A stretch of DNA of 64,000 nucleotides from Nocardiopsis suaedae (GCF_027706745.1 NZ_JAQFWP010000023.1:1-64000), one strand, 5' to 3'; positions 1 to 7,476 are shown, numbered from the stretch's first letter. Notes: generated by a model not told the origin, from the letters alone. Program-made: numbers and translations.

Positions 1-1
1 C

Positions 2-124
2 CTGGAGGCCCACTACCGGGCCCGCCGCCACCACGCCCGCACCGGAAAACACGACCAGGGCAAGGACCCGGGCGGGGGCTCCGATGGGGACGACGGGGAC
101 TCCTCCCCACCCCGGGCCGCATAA
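2..124 (+). CDS. C-terminal tail of an unidentified protein (5' end outside window)
   Basis: An open frame enters from the left edge and ends at a TAA at 122-124, giving 40 residues. The tail is basic and His/Arg-rich at first (LEAHYRARRHHARTGK), then turns into a Gly/Asp/Ser/Pro-rich low-complexity end. Such tails occur at the C-termini of several actinobacterial protein families, including DUF222/HNH endonucleases, but there is not enough sequence to name this one. The body of the gene lies upstream of the window. Confidence 0.5.
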   Translation: MEAHYRARRHHARTGKHDQGKDPGGGSDGDDGDSSPPRAA

Positions 125-326
125 GCCACCCCAACCACACCCCCCGAGAATGAGCCGAAAGGGCACCCCACCCCCCCGGGGGCCCGGAGCTCCACCCAGC
201 CCCCCGGGGCCATCGAGGGTGGCGGTTCCGCCACCCCGCCTGCTCCCAAACGGTTCATCCACCACACCAGGTGGCCAAAAGCCCTGCCCCGCTCCCGCCA
301 TCCCCACCCCCGGCGCCCTGCCGCCC

Positions 327-406
327 CCTCCCTGCGATGATCTCGACGATAGTGCTGCCAAAATCGCCGGAATGGCAGCACTTTCGTCGAGATCATCGCA
401 GGGAGG
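327..406. repeat. Long inverted repeat, 34-bp arms with one mismatch
   Basis: Arms 327-360 and 373-406 are reverse complements over 34 bp with one mismatch, around a 12-nt A-rich loop. The left arm contains cctgcgatgatctcgacga. The hairpin is far longer than an ordinary terminator, has no T-run and lies about 200 bp past the nearest stop codon. It could be a MITE-like palindromic element or a structured RNA. Confidence 0.85.
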
Positions 407-446
407 GCGTACCGGCCCGTCGGACGCCACGAACACGGGCGACCAC

Positions 447-506
447 GCACCCACGCGCGTGCCACCCACGCGCGTGCCACGCACGCGCGTGCCACCCACC
501 CGCACC
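447..506. repeat. 15-bp tandem repeat, about four copies
   Basis: Units at 447-461, 462-476, 477-491 and 492-506 follow the pattern ccacccacgcgcgtg, with the last copy degenerate. Each unit contains the self-complementary core cacgcgcgtg or a variant. The array lies between the long inverted repeat and the dispersed repeat. Confidence 0.75.
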
Positions 507-643
507 GCGAGGAACCCGCCGCCCGGCAAGCAGGCCCGGGCAACCACCCCGCTCACCCCGTCGCCGCCAACCACGGTGACCACGCACACGCCGCGCGGCC
601 GACTGCCCTGCAGGTAGGGGCGCTGACCTTCGTCGTCGCCGCC
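499..643 (+). repeat. Dispersed 145-bp repeat, copy 1
   Basis: This stretch aligns without gaps to 58153-58297 in the same orientation. A hand count gives about 75% identity in the first 67 bp and about 84% in the rest. The best-preserved core is ccgtcgccgcc followed by cacggtgaccacgcacac. Both copies lie outside any convincing gene. On the minus strand both give a readable frame containing RPYL and GVCVVTV, so an old protein-coding origin is possible. Weaker similarity continues beyond 643. Confidence 0.7.
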
Positions 644-714
644 CTTCGCCTGGCACTTCCGGGGTTCGCCGCCCGGCCGGGGCCCGGGAGCGGGGGACCT
701 GCTGTGCCGCCGCC

Positions 715-1023
715 TCACCCCAAGACGATGGCGCCCGCCAGTACCGGGACGCCGAAGGTCACCGGGCCCGTGCCGGTGGCGTCGGCCTTGCCGCCTTGGC
801 AGCTCGTGCCCTTGAACAGGGCGAACCTGGTCGCCTTCTCCGTCTCCACCGACACCACGCCGCCCTGTTCGGCGTCCAGGCGGCGACAGCCGCCGCCCTC
901 CACCTCCTGGCGGTGGCCGGACTCGAACACCACCACCGCGCGGCCCGGTCCGCCCCGCGTCCCGGCCTTCGCGCCGGCGATGGTGGCGGACATGGTGGCG
1001 AGGTTCGCGGAGCGGATCGGCAC
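715..1023 (-). CDS. Small hypothetical protein
   Basis: A 102-residue protein with a GTG start at 1023, preceded at good spacing by gaaggga. A later Met at residue 11 is an alternative start. Codon use is strongly G/C at third positions throughout, as in real genes of this genome. The sequence is rich in Gly and Val, has two Cys (about residues 46 and 75) and ends in an apolar stretch (FGVPVLAGAIVLG). I recognise no domain. It is transcribed away from the DUF6412-yidC pair across a 200-bp region with a palindrome. Confidence 0.6.
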   Translation of the reverse strand: MPIRSANLATMSATIAGAKAGTRGGPGRAVVVFESGHRQEVEGGGCRRLDAEQGGVVSVETEKATRFALFKGTSCQGGKADATGTGPVTFGVPVLAGAIVLG

Positions 1024-1049
1024 GGCGGTCCCTTCGGAGCGGCGGGGGT

Positions 1050-1072
1050 GATGATCACTTGCTGTGATTATC
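1050..1072. promoter_or_regulatory. 23-bp palindrome in a divergent promoter region
   Basis: gatgatcac and gtgattatc face each other across 5 nt (8 of 9 positions pair). The site lies between the minus-strand small gene starting at 1023 and the DUF6412-yidC pair starting at 1226. Its size and symmetry suit a dimeric repressor, perhaps a metal-responsive one, but it does not clearly match a consensus I know. Confidence 0.45.
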
Positions 1073-1225
1073 GGTCGCCGTGCGTGCCCAGTCGCCCTCC
1101 ATGGGAGGTGTGTCGTCCGATCGGGCGAAGTGCCGGGAACTCCGCGCGTCCGTTTTACGTCTCAGGGGGCGTAACGTCGGAAGGAAACGTGACCACCGGC
1201 GGCGCTGAGAGGAGGGGGCGCGGGC

Positions 1226-1546
1226 ATGGCCTTCATCTACGCGCTGTTCACCGCGCTCCTCCTCGGTCCGGCCGGGTGGTCCGCCGACGCCGCCGCCCCG
1301 CTCGCCGACGGTTCGGCCCCCGTATTCGGCGCGTTCGCCCTGCTCGCCGTCGTCACCGTGAGCACCGCGCTGGTCTGCGCCGTCGTGCGCGGGCTCGCCG
1401 CCTGGATCCTCCCCGACTCCGGCGAGGCGCGCCGCGGCTCCATGCGGCGCCGCTCCGACGCCGCCCCCGTCCCCCCGCAGCGCGATCCCGACGCCGCGGG
1501 CAAGCCCCGTCCGAGGGCTCCCGGCGCGGTCCCCGCGGCCGCCTGA
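1226..1546 (+). CDS. DUF6412 family small membrane protein
   Basis: A 106-residue protein. A hydrophobic N-terminal segment (MAFIYALFTALLLGPAG) and a second apolar span around residues 36-58 suggest two membrane passes, followed by an Arg/Pro-rich, probably cytoplasmic tail. It resembles the DUF6412 proteins that sit just before yidC-type genes in other actinomycetes. The yidC2 gene begins 71 bp downstream, so the two are probably co-transcribed. The function is unknown; a role beside the insertase is inferred from position only. Confidence 0.7.
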   Translation: MAFIYALFTALLLGPAGWSADAAAPLADGSAPVFGAFALLAVVTVSTALVCAVVRGLAAWILPDSGEARRGSMRRRSDAAPVPPQRDPDAAGKPRPRAPGAVPAAA

Positions 1547-1617
1547 CCGCCGCCCCCGCGGCGGCGCGCGGCCGCGTCCGGCGACCACCAGCCGACCCGC
1601 CGCCGAGGGGTTCTCCC

Positions 1618-2367
1618 ATGTACACGTTCGGACCGATCGCGGCCGCCATCGCCGCGGCCTCCACCGCCGTCTCCGCCATCACCGCCCTGCTCGCCCCCCT
1701 CTTCGGGGGCGCCGCGGCCGCCGCCGCGGTCATCGCCCTGACCGTTCTCGTCCGCCTGGCCCTGCTGCCGCTGTCCCGCGCCCAGGTGCGCGCCGAGAAG
1801 CAGCGCGCCCGCCTGGCCCCGCGCATCCGGGAGCTCCAGCGCGAGCACGGCAAGAACCCGCAGCGCCTCGTCGAGGAGCAGCAGCGCGTCTACGCCGAGG
1901 AGGGCACCTCGCCGCTGGCCGGGTGCCTGCCGATGCTCGCCCAGACCCCGGTGTTCCTCGTCCTCTACGGCCTGTTCATCAGCCCCGAGGTCTCCGGCGG
2001 CCCCAACGGCCTGCTGGAGCACGCCCTGGGCCCCGTACCGCTGGGCTCCACCCTCGCCGACGCCGTGGCCTCCGGTCCCGGGGCGGTGGCGGTGTTCGCC
2101 GTGCTCATCGCCGTGGTCGCGGCCGCCGCGTGGGCCACGCGCAGATGGCTGACCCTGCCCGCGATGCGGCAGAACGGCCAGGGAGCGGACGGCGAGGGGC
2201 GGGGCGGCGCACCGGCGCTCCCGGGTAGGGAGCTGATGACCTACCTGCCGTTCATGACGGTCGCCGCCGCCGCGGTGGTCCCGCTGGCCGCCGGGCTGTA
2301 CCTGGCGACCAGTACCGCGTGGACGGTGGGGGAGCGCCTGCTGCTCAGGCGCCTGGTCAAGGCGTGA
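1618..2367 (+). CDS. yidC: YidC/Oxa1-family membrane protein insertase, short paralogue
   Basis: A 249-residue protein with the conserved Oxa1/YidC core: a first membrane span near residues 20-50, a basic cytoplasmic loop (RAQVRAEKQRARLAPRI) with a charged helical hairpin, and the motif SPLAGCLPMLAQTPVF leading into the next spans. The family inserts membrane proteins with or without SecYEG. The protein is shorter than the main housekeeping YidC of actinomycetes and lies away from rpmH-rnpA, so it is probably a secondary paralogue. The start is ATG at 1618 after gagggg. The function of the paralogue is inferred. Confidence 0.85.
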   Translation: MYTFGPIAAAIAAASTAVSAITALLAPLFGGAAAAAAVIALTVLVRLALLPLSRAQVRAEKQRARLAPRIRELQREHGKNPQRLVEEQQRVYAEEGTSPLAGCLPMLAQTPVFLVLYGLFISPEVSGGPNGLLEHALGPVPLGSTLADAVASGPGAVAVFAVLIAVVAAAAWATRRWLTLPAMRQNGQGADGEGRGGAPALPGRELMTYLPFMTVAAAAVVPLAAGLYLATSTAWTVGERLLLRRLVKA

Positions 2368-2420
2368 CGGATGGCCCCTCGCGGCGCCGGGCGGGGTGGG
2401 CGCCGGTCGGGTCACCGGTC

Positions 2421-2840
2421 CTGCCGGAGGAAGCCCCGTCCTTCAGGGCGGGAAAGCACTCCGGTTCCCCCGTAGCGGGACAGTGGGCACGGACCGCCGC
2501 TGGGCGGTCGGGAGCCCGATCCCGCGAATGTCGCACCCTGCCGTTAGCTTGGCGCGCATGAGTGCACACGCGACGGAACAGGATGCCGGTCACGCCCGGT
2601 ACACCTACCGTCCGCGTCTGTCGAACACCGCGCGGCGCGCCCTGATCAAGGAGTGGGGGCGGTGTCCCCCAGGGACAAGAACTCCGCGCGTGTGATGCTG
2701 GTCCGGGCGGGTTGGAGCCCGGACGGTGTCGATGGCCTAAGACCGCCCGGGCCGTCGGCCCGGGCGGCTGCCTGAGCCGTGAATCCCCCGCGCACGCCAT
2801 GGAGGCGGGAGTTCCCCGCCTACAGGCACGGGAGCCTTCA
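2421..2840 (+). mobile_element. Internally deleted IS605/IS1341-type (TnpB) element
   Basis: Three pieces suggest a shrunken IS200/IS605-group element. First, a terminal-type hairpin, gccccgtccttcagggcggg, lies at about 2432-2451. Second, the first 40 or so residues of a TnpB lie at 2558-2695. Third, a 3' stretch carries stem-loops: ccgcccgggcc/ggcccgggcgg near 2740-2765 and ggcggg/ccccgcc near 2803-2820. The middle and C-terminal part of tnpB are missing. No tnpA is present. The exact ends are uncertain. Confidence 0.6.
2558..2695 (+). pseudogene. tnpB: tnpB fragment (5' end only)
   Basis: The ATG at 2558 opens a 45-residue frame. Residues 14-35 (RYTYRPRLSNTARRALIKEW) read like the N-terminus of OrfB/TnpB RNA-guided nucleases, which usually begin with an RYTYR motif and an aromatic-rich helix. 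After WGRC the match ends abruptly and the frame stops at 2695. The RuvC-like and zinc-ribbon regions are absent, so no nuclease can be made. The break point suggests one internal deletion in the parent element. Confidence 0.65.
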
Positions 2841-3578
2841 AAGCTTCACGTTCACGCAGGCCAGGCGGTCTCCGGCGGAGCCCGCCTCGCCCTCGCCGGT
2901 CTTGGTGTGCTCGTCGTGGATCACCAGCGACTTCATCTCCCCGGGCCGCGGCGCCCAGTCCACGTCCGCGTCGGAGTCGGCGTTGCCGTCGGAGTCGGTG
3001 GTGAAGTCCAGCCACACCTCGTTGTCGTCGTTGGCGTACTTCGGGTCGGTCGAGGGCTGCTCGGGGTCCTTCTCGTCCTGGTAGTGCGGACCGGAGTCGC
3101 CGGGCTTCTCCCCGCAGGCCCCGGTGTGCATGTGCGCCCCGTAGTCGCGGTCGGGCATCAGCCCGACGACGCGGAGCGAGAACTCGGTGCCCCCGTCCCC
3201 GCCGTCCTGGTCGTCGCCGTCCCCGCCGTCCTGGTCGTCGCCGTCCCCGCCGTCCTGGTCGTCGGCGTCCCCGTCCGCGCCCTCCGAGGAGACCGCCAGC
3301 TCCACCTGCGCGCCCGCCGGGACCGCGTCCTCGTCGTAGGTCACCGCGGCCGCTCCGTCGGAGTAGGGCTCGAACTCCTCCTTCACGTCCGCCAGCTTCG
3401 CCTGCGCGTCCGCCGTGCCGCCGTCATCGTGTTCGCTGGCGTCGGGGGACGACCCCTCTCCCTGGCCGTAGGTGCCCCCGCCTCCGCGGTCGATGTCGTC
3501 CCCGGCGCAACCCGCCGCGAGCAGCGGGAGCAGCGCGAGGCCGGCGATCGTCCGGGTCAGATGCCGCGTCAGGTCCAT
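2838..3578 (-). CDS. sodC: Superoxide dismutase [Cu-Zn]-like lipoprotein
   Basis: A 246-residue exported lipoprotein with lipobox LLAAGC (Cys24). The Cu/Zn-SOD fold shows in GAHMHTGACGEKPGDSGPHY (two copper-type His, a disulfide Cys and a bridging-type His) and in VIHDEHTKTGEGEAG and GDRLACV near the end. The family converts superoxide to peroxide and oxygen outside the membrane. A very acidic linker before the domain contains three copies of DDQDGGDG. I chose the ATG at 3578, 6 nt after an AGGGGTGG site. Loop lengths differ from classical SodC, so metal loading is unproven. Confidence 0.8.
   Translation of the reverse strand: MDLTRHLTRTIAGLALLPLLAAGCAGDDIDRGGGGTYGQGEGSSPDASEHDDGGTADAQAKLADVKEEFEPYSDGAAAVTYDEDAVPAGAQVELAVSSEGADGDADDQDGGDGDDQDGGDGDDQDGGDGGTEFSLRVVGLMPDRDYGAHMHTGACGEKPGDSGPHYQDEKDPEQPSTDPKYANDDNEVWLDFTTDSDGNADSDADVDWAPRPGEMKSLVIHDEHTKTGEGEAGSAGDRLACVNVKL
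3194..3265. repeat. Three 24-bp tandem repeats inside the sodC-like gene
   Basis: Units begin at 3194, 3218 and 3242 and are identical apart from the last base of the third. They encode the repeated acidic octapeptide DDQDGGDG. Perfect identity of the copies points to recent slippage expansion, and the copy number probably varies between strains. Confidence 0.85.
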
Positions 3579-3679
3579 GTCGTCCACCCCTGGAAGAGCC
3601 GAGTCGCTGTCGCCGATGGTAGCTACCCTGAGTGCGGGTCGTGACACGCTGAGCGCCGGTCGGGGTGGTGCTGCGCGGG

Positions 3680-4168
3680 CTATCCGGGGTCGGAGGCGTG
3701 CTCCAGCCCGGCTCCGGCCCCAGGGGCGGGGAACGGGGACCGGAAGGTGAACGCTTTGGGCCCCGGGCCGTTCGCCGTCAGCCGTTCGAGCCGCTCGCCG
3801 GCCTCGGACAGGGTCGGAAGCGTTCCCGCGGGCACCCACCACAGGACCAGCCCGGGGCGTCCCAGCGGCGCGAACCATTCGCGGCGCCGTCGCAGGTAGT
3901 CGAGGTGGCCGCTGTTTCCGTAGGTGTAGGAGCGCAGCGACTCCACGTCCTCCCAGACCGACAGGTTGACGAGCAGGTCCGGGCCGAAAGGGCGGCTGGC
4001 GCTGGCGTCGTTGGCCCCTTCGTCGGTGTAGCGCCAGACGAAACCGGGGGAGGCGTCGGCGAGGGCGTTGATCGGGTCCAAGGCGGCGGCGAAATCCGCC
4101 ATCGAGGGATCGTCCAGGGGGGCCTTCAGGAGGGCGATGTTCAGCTGGGCGAGGTGGGGGGCGCTCAT
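3680..4168 (-). CDS. DUF3291 domain protein
   Basis: A 162-residue protein. The opening HLAQLNIALLKAPLDDP and the later FVWRYTDEG and LVNLSVWEDVESLRSYTY are typical of DUF3291, a family related to the antibiotic-biosynthesis-monooxygenase fold. Its function is not established. The start at 4168 (MSAPHLAQ) was preferred over a Met four codons upstream because it gives the usual family N-terminus. It is a single gene between the SOD-like gene and the regulator-antiporter pair. Confidence 0.75.
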   Translation of the reverse strand: MSAPHLAQLNIALLKAPLDDPSMADFAAALDPINALADASPGFVWRYTDEGANDASASRPFGPDLLVNLSVWEDVESLRSYTYGNSGHLDYLRRRREWFAPLGRPGLVLWWVPAGTLPTLSEAGERLERLTANGPGPKAFTFRSPFPAPGAGAGLEHASDPG

Positions 4169-4201
4169 GGGGGACAGCACAGCACGGCCGCGGTTTCTAA
4201 G

Positions 4202-4978
4202 TCAATCATTTTTGTTTTTAGAGATGGCGACACAGCACCCCTTCGGCGACGGGGCCGTCCGCGCGGTGAACCCGCCCCACCGTTCGATCATCCCGCGCAC
4301 CAGCTCCAGGTTCATCCCGCAGGTCAGCGGCGGGAAATCGGAGGCCAGCGACCGGAACGGGCAGTTGCGCAGGCGGACCTCGCCGCCTTGACCGCAGCCC
4401 TGGCCGCCGCTCTCCCCGCCGTTCTCCTCCCTGCCGTTCTCCTCCCCGGCGGCCGGGACGACCGGCTCGTACCCGCACGCGGCGAGCGCCGCCGCGACCT
4501 CCTCCAGCCGGGTGGGCCCCTCGGCCCCCTCGGCCGCCGCCGCGCGCCGCCGCCCCTCCTCGCGCGCGACCGCGTACAGCGCCTCCTCGGCCCCCGCCCG
4601 CTCGACGGCCTCGGCGAGCAGGCGTGCCGCCGCCTCGTAGTCGCGCGGCGGAAGGTGCAGGCTCACCTCCCGCCCCGAGCGCCGGTACACCTTCGCCGGG
4701 CGCCCCGCACCCGGCCCCTGCCGCCCGGTCAGCCGCCGCCGCTCCACCTCCAGCAGCCCGGCCTCGGCCAGCCGGTCCAGGTGGAACGCGGCCAGTGTGC
4801 GGGCGACCCCCAGGGCCTCGGCGGCGTCGGCCCGCCCCGCCTCGCCCCGCTCGCACACGTACCGGTAGAGCCTGCGGCGCACGGGGTCCGCCAGCGCCCC
4901 CGCCGCGCCGATCGCCGGGTCTCCGGGGGCTTCCTCGGCCGTCATTCCCGCGCGGCCGTCCGCGGCGTCCTGCGTCAT
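4202..4978 (-). CDS. SufR-like/ArsR-type HTH regulator with C-terminal Cys cluster
   Basis: A 258-residue regulator. Residues 30-85 form a winged helix (DPVRRRLYRYVCERGEAGRA, then FHLDRLAEAGLLEVERR). The C-terminal domain carries conserved-looking cysteines in RNCPFRSLA, LTCGMN and GCCV. This spacing resembles SufR-type repressors, where such cysteines bind an Fe-S cluster; cluster binding here is inferred. A low-complexity insert rich in Glu, Asn and Gly lies around residues 175-200. The start codon overlaps the stop of the antiporter gene by 4 bp, so the two are translationally coupled. Confidence 0.8.
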   Translation of the reverse strand: MTQDAADGRAGMTAEEAPGDPAIGAAGALADPVRRRLYRYVCERGEAGRADAAEALGVARTLAAFHLDRLAEAGLLEVERRRLTGRQGPGAGRPAKVYRRSGREVSLHLPPRDYEAAARLLAEAVERAGAEEALYAVAREEGRRRAAAAEGAEGPTRLEEVAAALAACGYEPVVPAAGEENGREENGGESGGQGCGQGGEVRLRNCPFRSLASDFPPLTCGMNLELVRGMIERWGGFTARTAPSPKGCCVAISKNKND

Positions 4979-6549
4979 CCCCCCATTGTGCGGCGCACCG
5001 CGTCGTCGGCGAGGGCGCGCCCCGCCTCGCCGTACAGGTGGTGCACCTCGTCGGCGCCGCGCGCACGGAGCTGCCCGATCTCCTCGGCGTGGGAGACCAC
5101 CCCCGCCACCACGGGTCGGTGGCCGGTGGCGTCCAGGCTCTCCAGCGCGGCGAGGTTGCCCCGCTGGTGCGGCATGGCCAGGATGACCAGCCCGACCTCC
5201 TCGGACAGGGAGAGCCGGTCCCAGAAGTCGGAGTCGGTGGCGTCGCCCTCCACGACCCGGTAGCCCGCCTCGCGCAGCCGCTCCACGGTGGCCGGGTCGT
5301 GCTCGACGCCGACGGCGGCGACCCCGTGCGCCTCGCGCAGCCGGTCGTAGGCGCCGCGCCCGACCCGGCCCATGCCCAGCACGACGGCGCGCGCCCCGGA
5401 CAGGTCGATGGGCCGGTCGCTGGGCAGCAGATCGGCCCGTTCGCGGCGGCGCAGCCATGGTGCGGCGGAGCGGTAGACCTCTTCCCCGTGCGTGTTCAGC
5501 GGGGCCGCGACCAGGAAGCTCAGCGCGACGGCCAGCGCCAGCGCCGACAGCCAGTCGTCCGACAGCCACCCCTGCGCCGCCGCCGACGCCACCACCACCA
5601 GCCCGAACTCCGAGTACGTGCCGAGCGTGGCTCCCGCCAGCAGGGAGGTGCGCCCGCGCAGGCGCAGCCCCAGGAACAGCGCGGTGAACAGCGCCCCCTT
5701 GACGGGCAGCAGGAGCAGCAGGCCGACCGCCAGGCCCACCGTCTCCCAGGCGGGCACTCCGGTCAGCCCGATGCTCAGGAAGAACCCGACGAGGAACAGC
5801 TCCTTGAGCGAGAACAGCGTCTTGGCCAGGGCCGGGGCGTTGGCGGCCGGGGCCAGCAGGACGCCCAGGACCAGCGCCCCCAGGTCGCCTTTGACCCCCA
5901 CCAGGTCGAACAGGCCGTACCCGAGCACCAGCGCGGCCGCCACCCCGAACAGCGCCTGCATCTCTCCGTGGCCGATGCGGTCCAGCAGCCGCCGCAGCAG
6001 CGGGGCGGCGGGGATCAGCAGCGGCAGCAGCAGTGCCCACGGGCTGGGCCGGGTGTCGGTGGAGGCGGTGATGAACACGACGGCGAACAGGTCTTGCATG
6101 ATCAGCACGCTGATGGCCAGGCGGCCGTAGAGCGACCCCATCTCGCTGCGGTCCTGCAGCACTTTGACCGCGAACACCGTGCTGGAGAAGGACAGGGCGA
6201 ACCCGAGGAGCAGCAGGCCGGACCACGCCGTTCCCTGGAGCAGGGGCAGGCCGGCCAGCCTGAGCGCGCCGAGGGCGATCGCGGCCAGCGGGACCGAGAC
6301 CACCATGTGGGCGCCCGCCGCGCCCCACACCTCGGGGCGGAGCAGGCTCCGCACGTCCAGTTTCAGGCCGATCGTGAACAGCAGCAGCGTCACGCCCAGG
6401 TCGGCGACGGCCTCCAGCTCGGGGGTGAGCCCGTATCCCAGGCCGTTGAGCGCGAACCCGGCGGCGAGGAACCCGACGAGCGGCGGCAGCCGTACGGCGG
6501 TGGCGGCGAGGCCCCCTGCGAAGGCGGCGCCGATGAACGCGGCTTCCAT
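4975..6549 (-). CDS. CPA2-family cation:proton antiporter with TrkA-N/RCK domain
   Basis: A 524-residue protein. Residues 1-370 form about twelve membrane spans of the Na+/H+ exchanger fold, including GFALSFSSTVFAVKVL and the VGFFLSIGLTG segment. Residues from about 385 form a cytoplasmic Rossmann RCK domain with the nucleotide motif VLGMGRVGRGAYDRL. This is the KefB/KefC-like layout of potassium/proton antiporters gated by nucleotide or thiol ligands. It is the first gene of a two-gene operon with the SufR-like regulator, which suggests redox or iron-sulfur control. The ion is not proven. Confidence 0.88.
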   Translation of the reverse strand: MEAAFIGAAFAGGLAATAVRLPPLVGFLAAGFALNGLGYGLTPELEAVADLGVTLLLFTIGLKLDVRSLLRPEVWGAAGAHMVVSVPLAAIALGALRLAGLPLLQGTAWSGLLLLGFALSFSSTVFAVKVLQDRSEMGSLYGRLAISVLIMQDLFAVVFITASTDTRPSPWALLLPLLIPAAPLLRRLLDRIGHGEMQALFGVAAALVLGYGLFDLVGVKGDLGALVLGVLLAPAANAPALAKTLFSLKELFLVGFFLSIGLTGVPAWETVGLAVGLLLLLPVKGALFTALFLGLRLRGRTSLLAGATLGTYSEFGLVVVASAAAQGWLSDDWLSALALAVALSFLVAAPLNTHGEEVYRSAAPWLRRRERADLLPSDRPIDLSGARAVVLGMGRVGRGAYDRLREAHGVAAVGVEHDPATVERLREAGYRVVEGDATDSDFWDRLSLSEEVGLVILAMPHQRGNLAALESLDATGHRPVVAGVVSHAEEIGQLRARGADEVHHLYGEAGRALADDAVRRTMGG

Positions 6550-6840
6550 GTCCCCCCTCCCTTCCGGTCGCCTGCCGCCCTGGGCGGGGCGCCGGGGCCG
6601 CCGTCCCCGCGCGGCCGGTGACCGCTCCGCGGCGGTGCGGGCGGTGCGGCGTACGGACGGGCGTTAAGAGATCGTATGGAATCTCGTACGCCCCGTATAC
6701 CGCCTGCGGACCCGAATGTAGAATCCGCGCCCCTTTGAGGCACCGCCCTGCGCAGGGCGAGGGGACGTGCGTCGCGCCGCAGCCCGGGGGGCCGGGCGCA
6801 CCCGGCGTGTCCTTCACGGACGCGTACGATCGGAGCGCCT

Positions 6841-7476
6841 ATGAGAACCATCAGCCGCGACGGCGAGCACGAACTCGACATCAAGAAGTCCCGCTTCCTC
6901 TGCGCGATGGCGCGCGTCGGCTCAGAAGACGGGGCGCGCGCCTTCATCGCCCAGCGGCGCAAGGCCCACTGGAGCGCCAACCACAACTGCAGCGCCTACA
7001 TCCTGGGCGACGACGGCGGAATCCAGCGCTCCAGCGACGACGGCGAACCCTCCGGCACCGCCGGGGTCCCCATGCTGGAGGTCCTGCGGCACCGCGGTGT
7101 GACCGACGCGGTCGCCGTGGTCACCCGCTACTTCGGCGGCGTCAAGCTGGGCGCGGGCGGCCTGATCCGGGCCTACGGCGGCGCCGTGTCCGCCACGCTC
7201 GACACCCTCGGCCTGCTGGAGCGCCGCACCCTCCTCGTGGTCGCGGTGATGGCCGACTACCTGCAGGCCGGGCGCCTGGAGAGCGAGCTGCGCTCCTCCC
7301 CCTACACGGTGCGGTCCGTGGAGTACGGCGCCGACGTGCGCATCGACGTCGCGCTGAGCGAGGAGGAACTGGACGGCTTCCGCGCCTGGCTGGCCGAGGC
7401 CACCGCAGGGCAGGCGGTCTGCGAGGTCGAGGGAAGCACCGTCGTGGAGGTCCCGCCGGAGCCCCGCACCGAGTAG
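6841..7476 (+). CDS. YigZ/IMPACT (UPF0029) family protein
   Basis: A 211-residue protein. The N-terminal half has the UPF0029 signature: KSRFLC, then SSDDGEPSGTAGVPML and VVTRYFGGVKLGAGGLIRAYG. The C-terminal half matches the DUF1949 extension. Members are linked to translation control, and eukaryotic IMPACT binds GCN1; the bacterial role is not settled. Length and motif order are normal for the family. The gene stands alone, divergent from the antiporter across 291 bp. Confidence 0.92.
   Translation: MRTISRDGEHELDIKKSRFLCAMARVGSEDGARAFIAQRRKAHWSANHNCSAYILGDDGGIQRSSDDGEPSGTAGVPMLEVLRHRGVTDAVAVVTRYFGGVKLGAGGLIRAYGGAVSATLDTLGLLERRTLLVVAVMADYLQAGRLESELRSSPYTVRSVEYGADVRIDVALSEEELDGFRAWLAEATAGQAVCEVEGSTVVEVPPEPRTE

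Larger units (their letters stand above)
125..714. other. Gene-free stretch of about 590 bp, repeat-rich
   Basis: No frame here has a convincing start, ribosome binding site or recognisable product. The stretch holds the long inverted repeat (327-406), the 15-bp tandem array (447-506) and dispersed repeat copy 1 (499-643). The open frames that cross it follow from high GC content. Confidence 0.6.

Noticed and set aside
2712-3644. A 310-residue plus-strand frame opposite the SodC-like gene
   Set aside because: It is Val/Arg/His-rich antisense text with no motif. The minus strand has a lipobox and SOD motifs.
4979-6817. The upstream part of a long minus-strand frame that ends in the SufR-like regulator
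   Set aside because: It reads the antiporter gene in another frame with Arg/Ala/Gly-rich text. The ATG at 4978, overlapping the antiporter stop, is the natural start.
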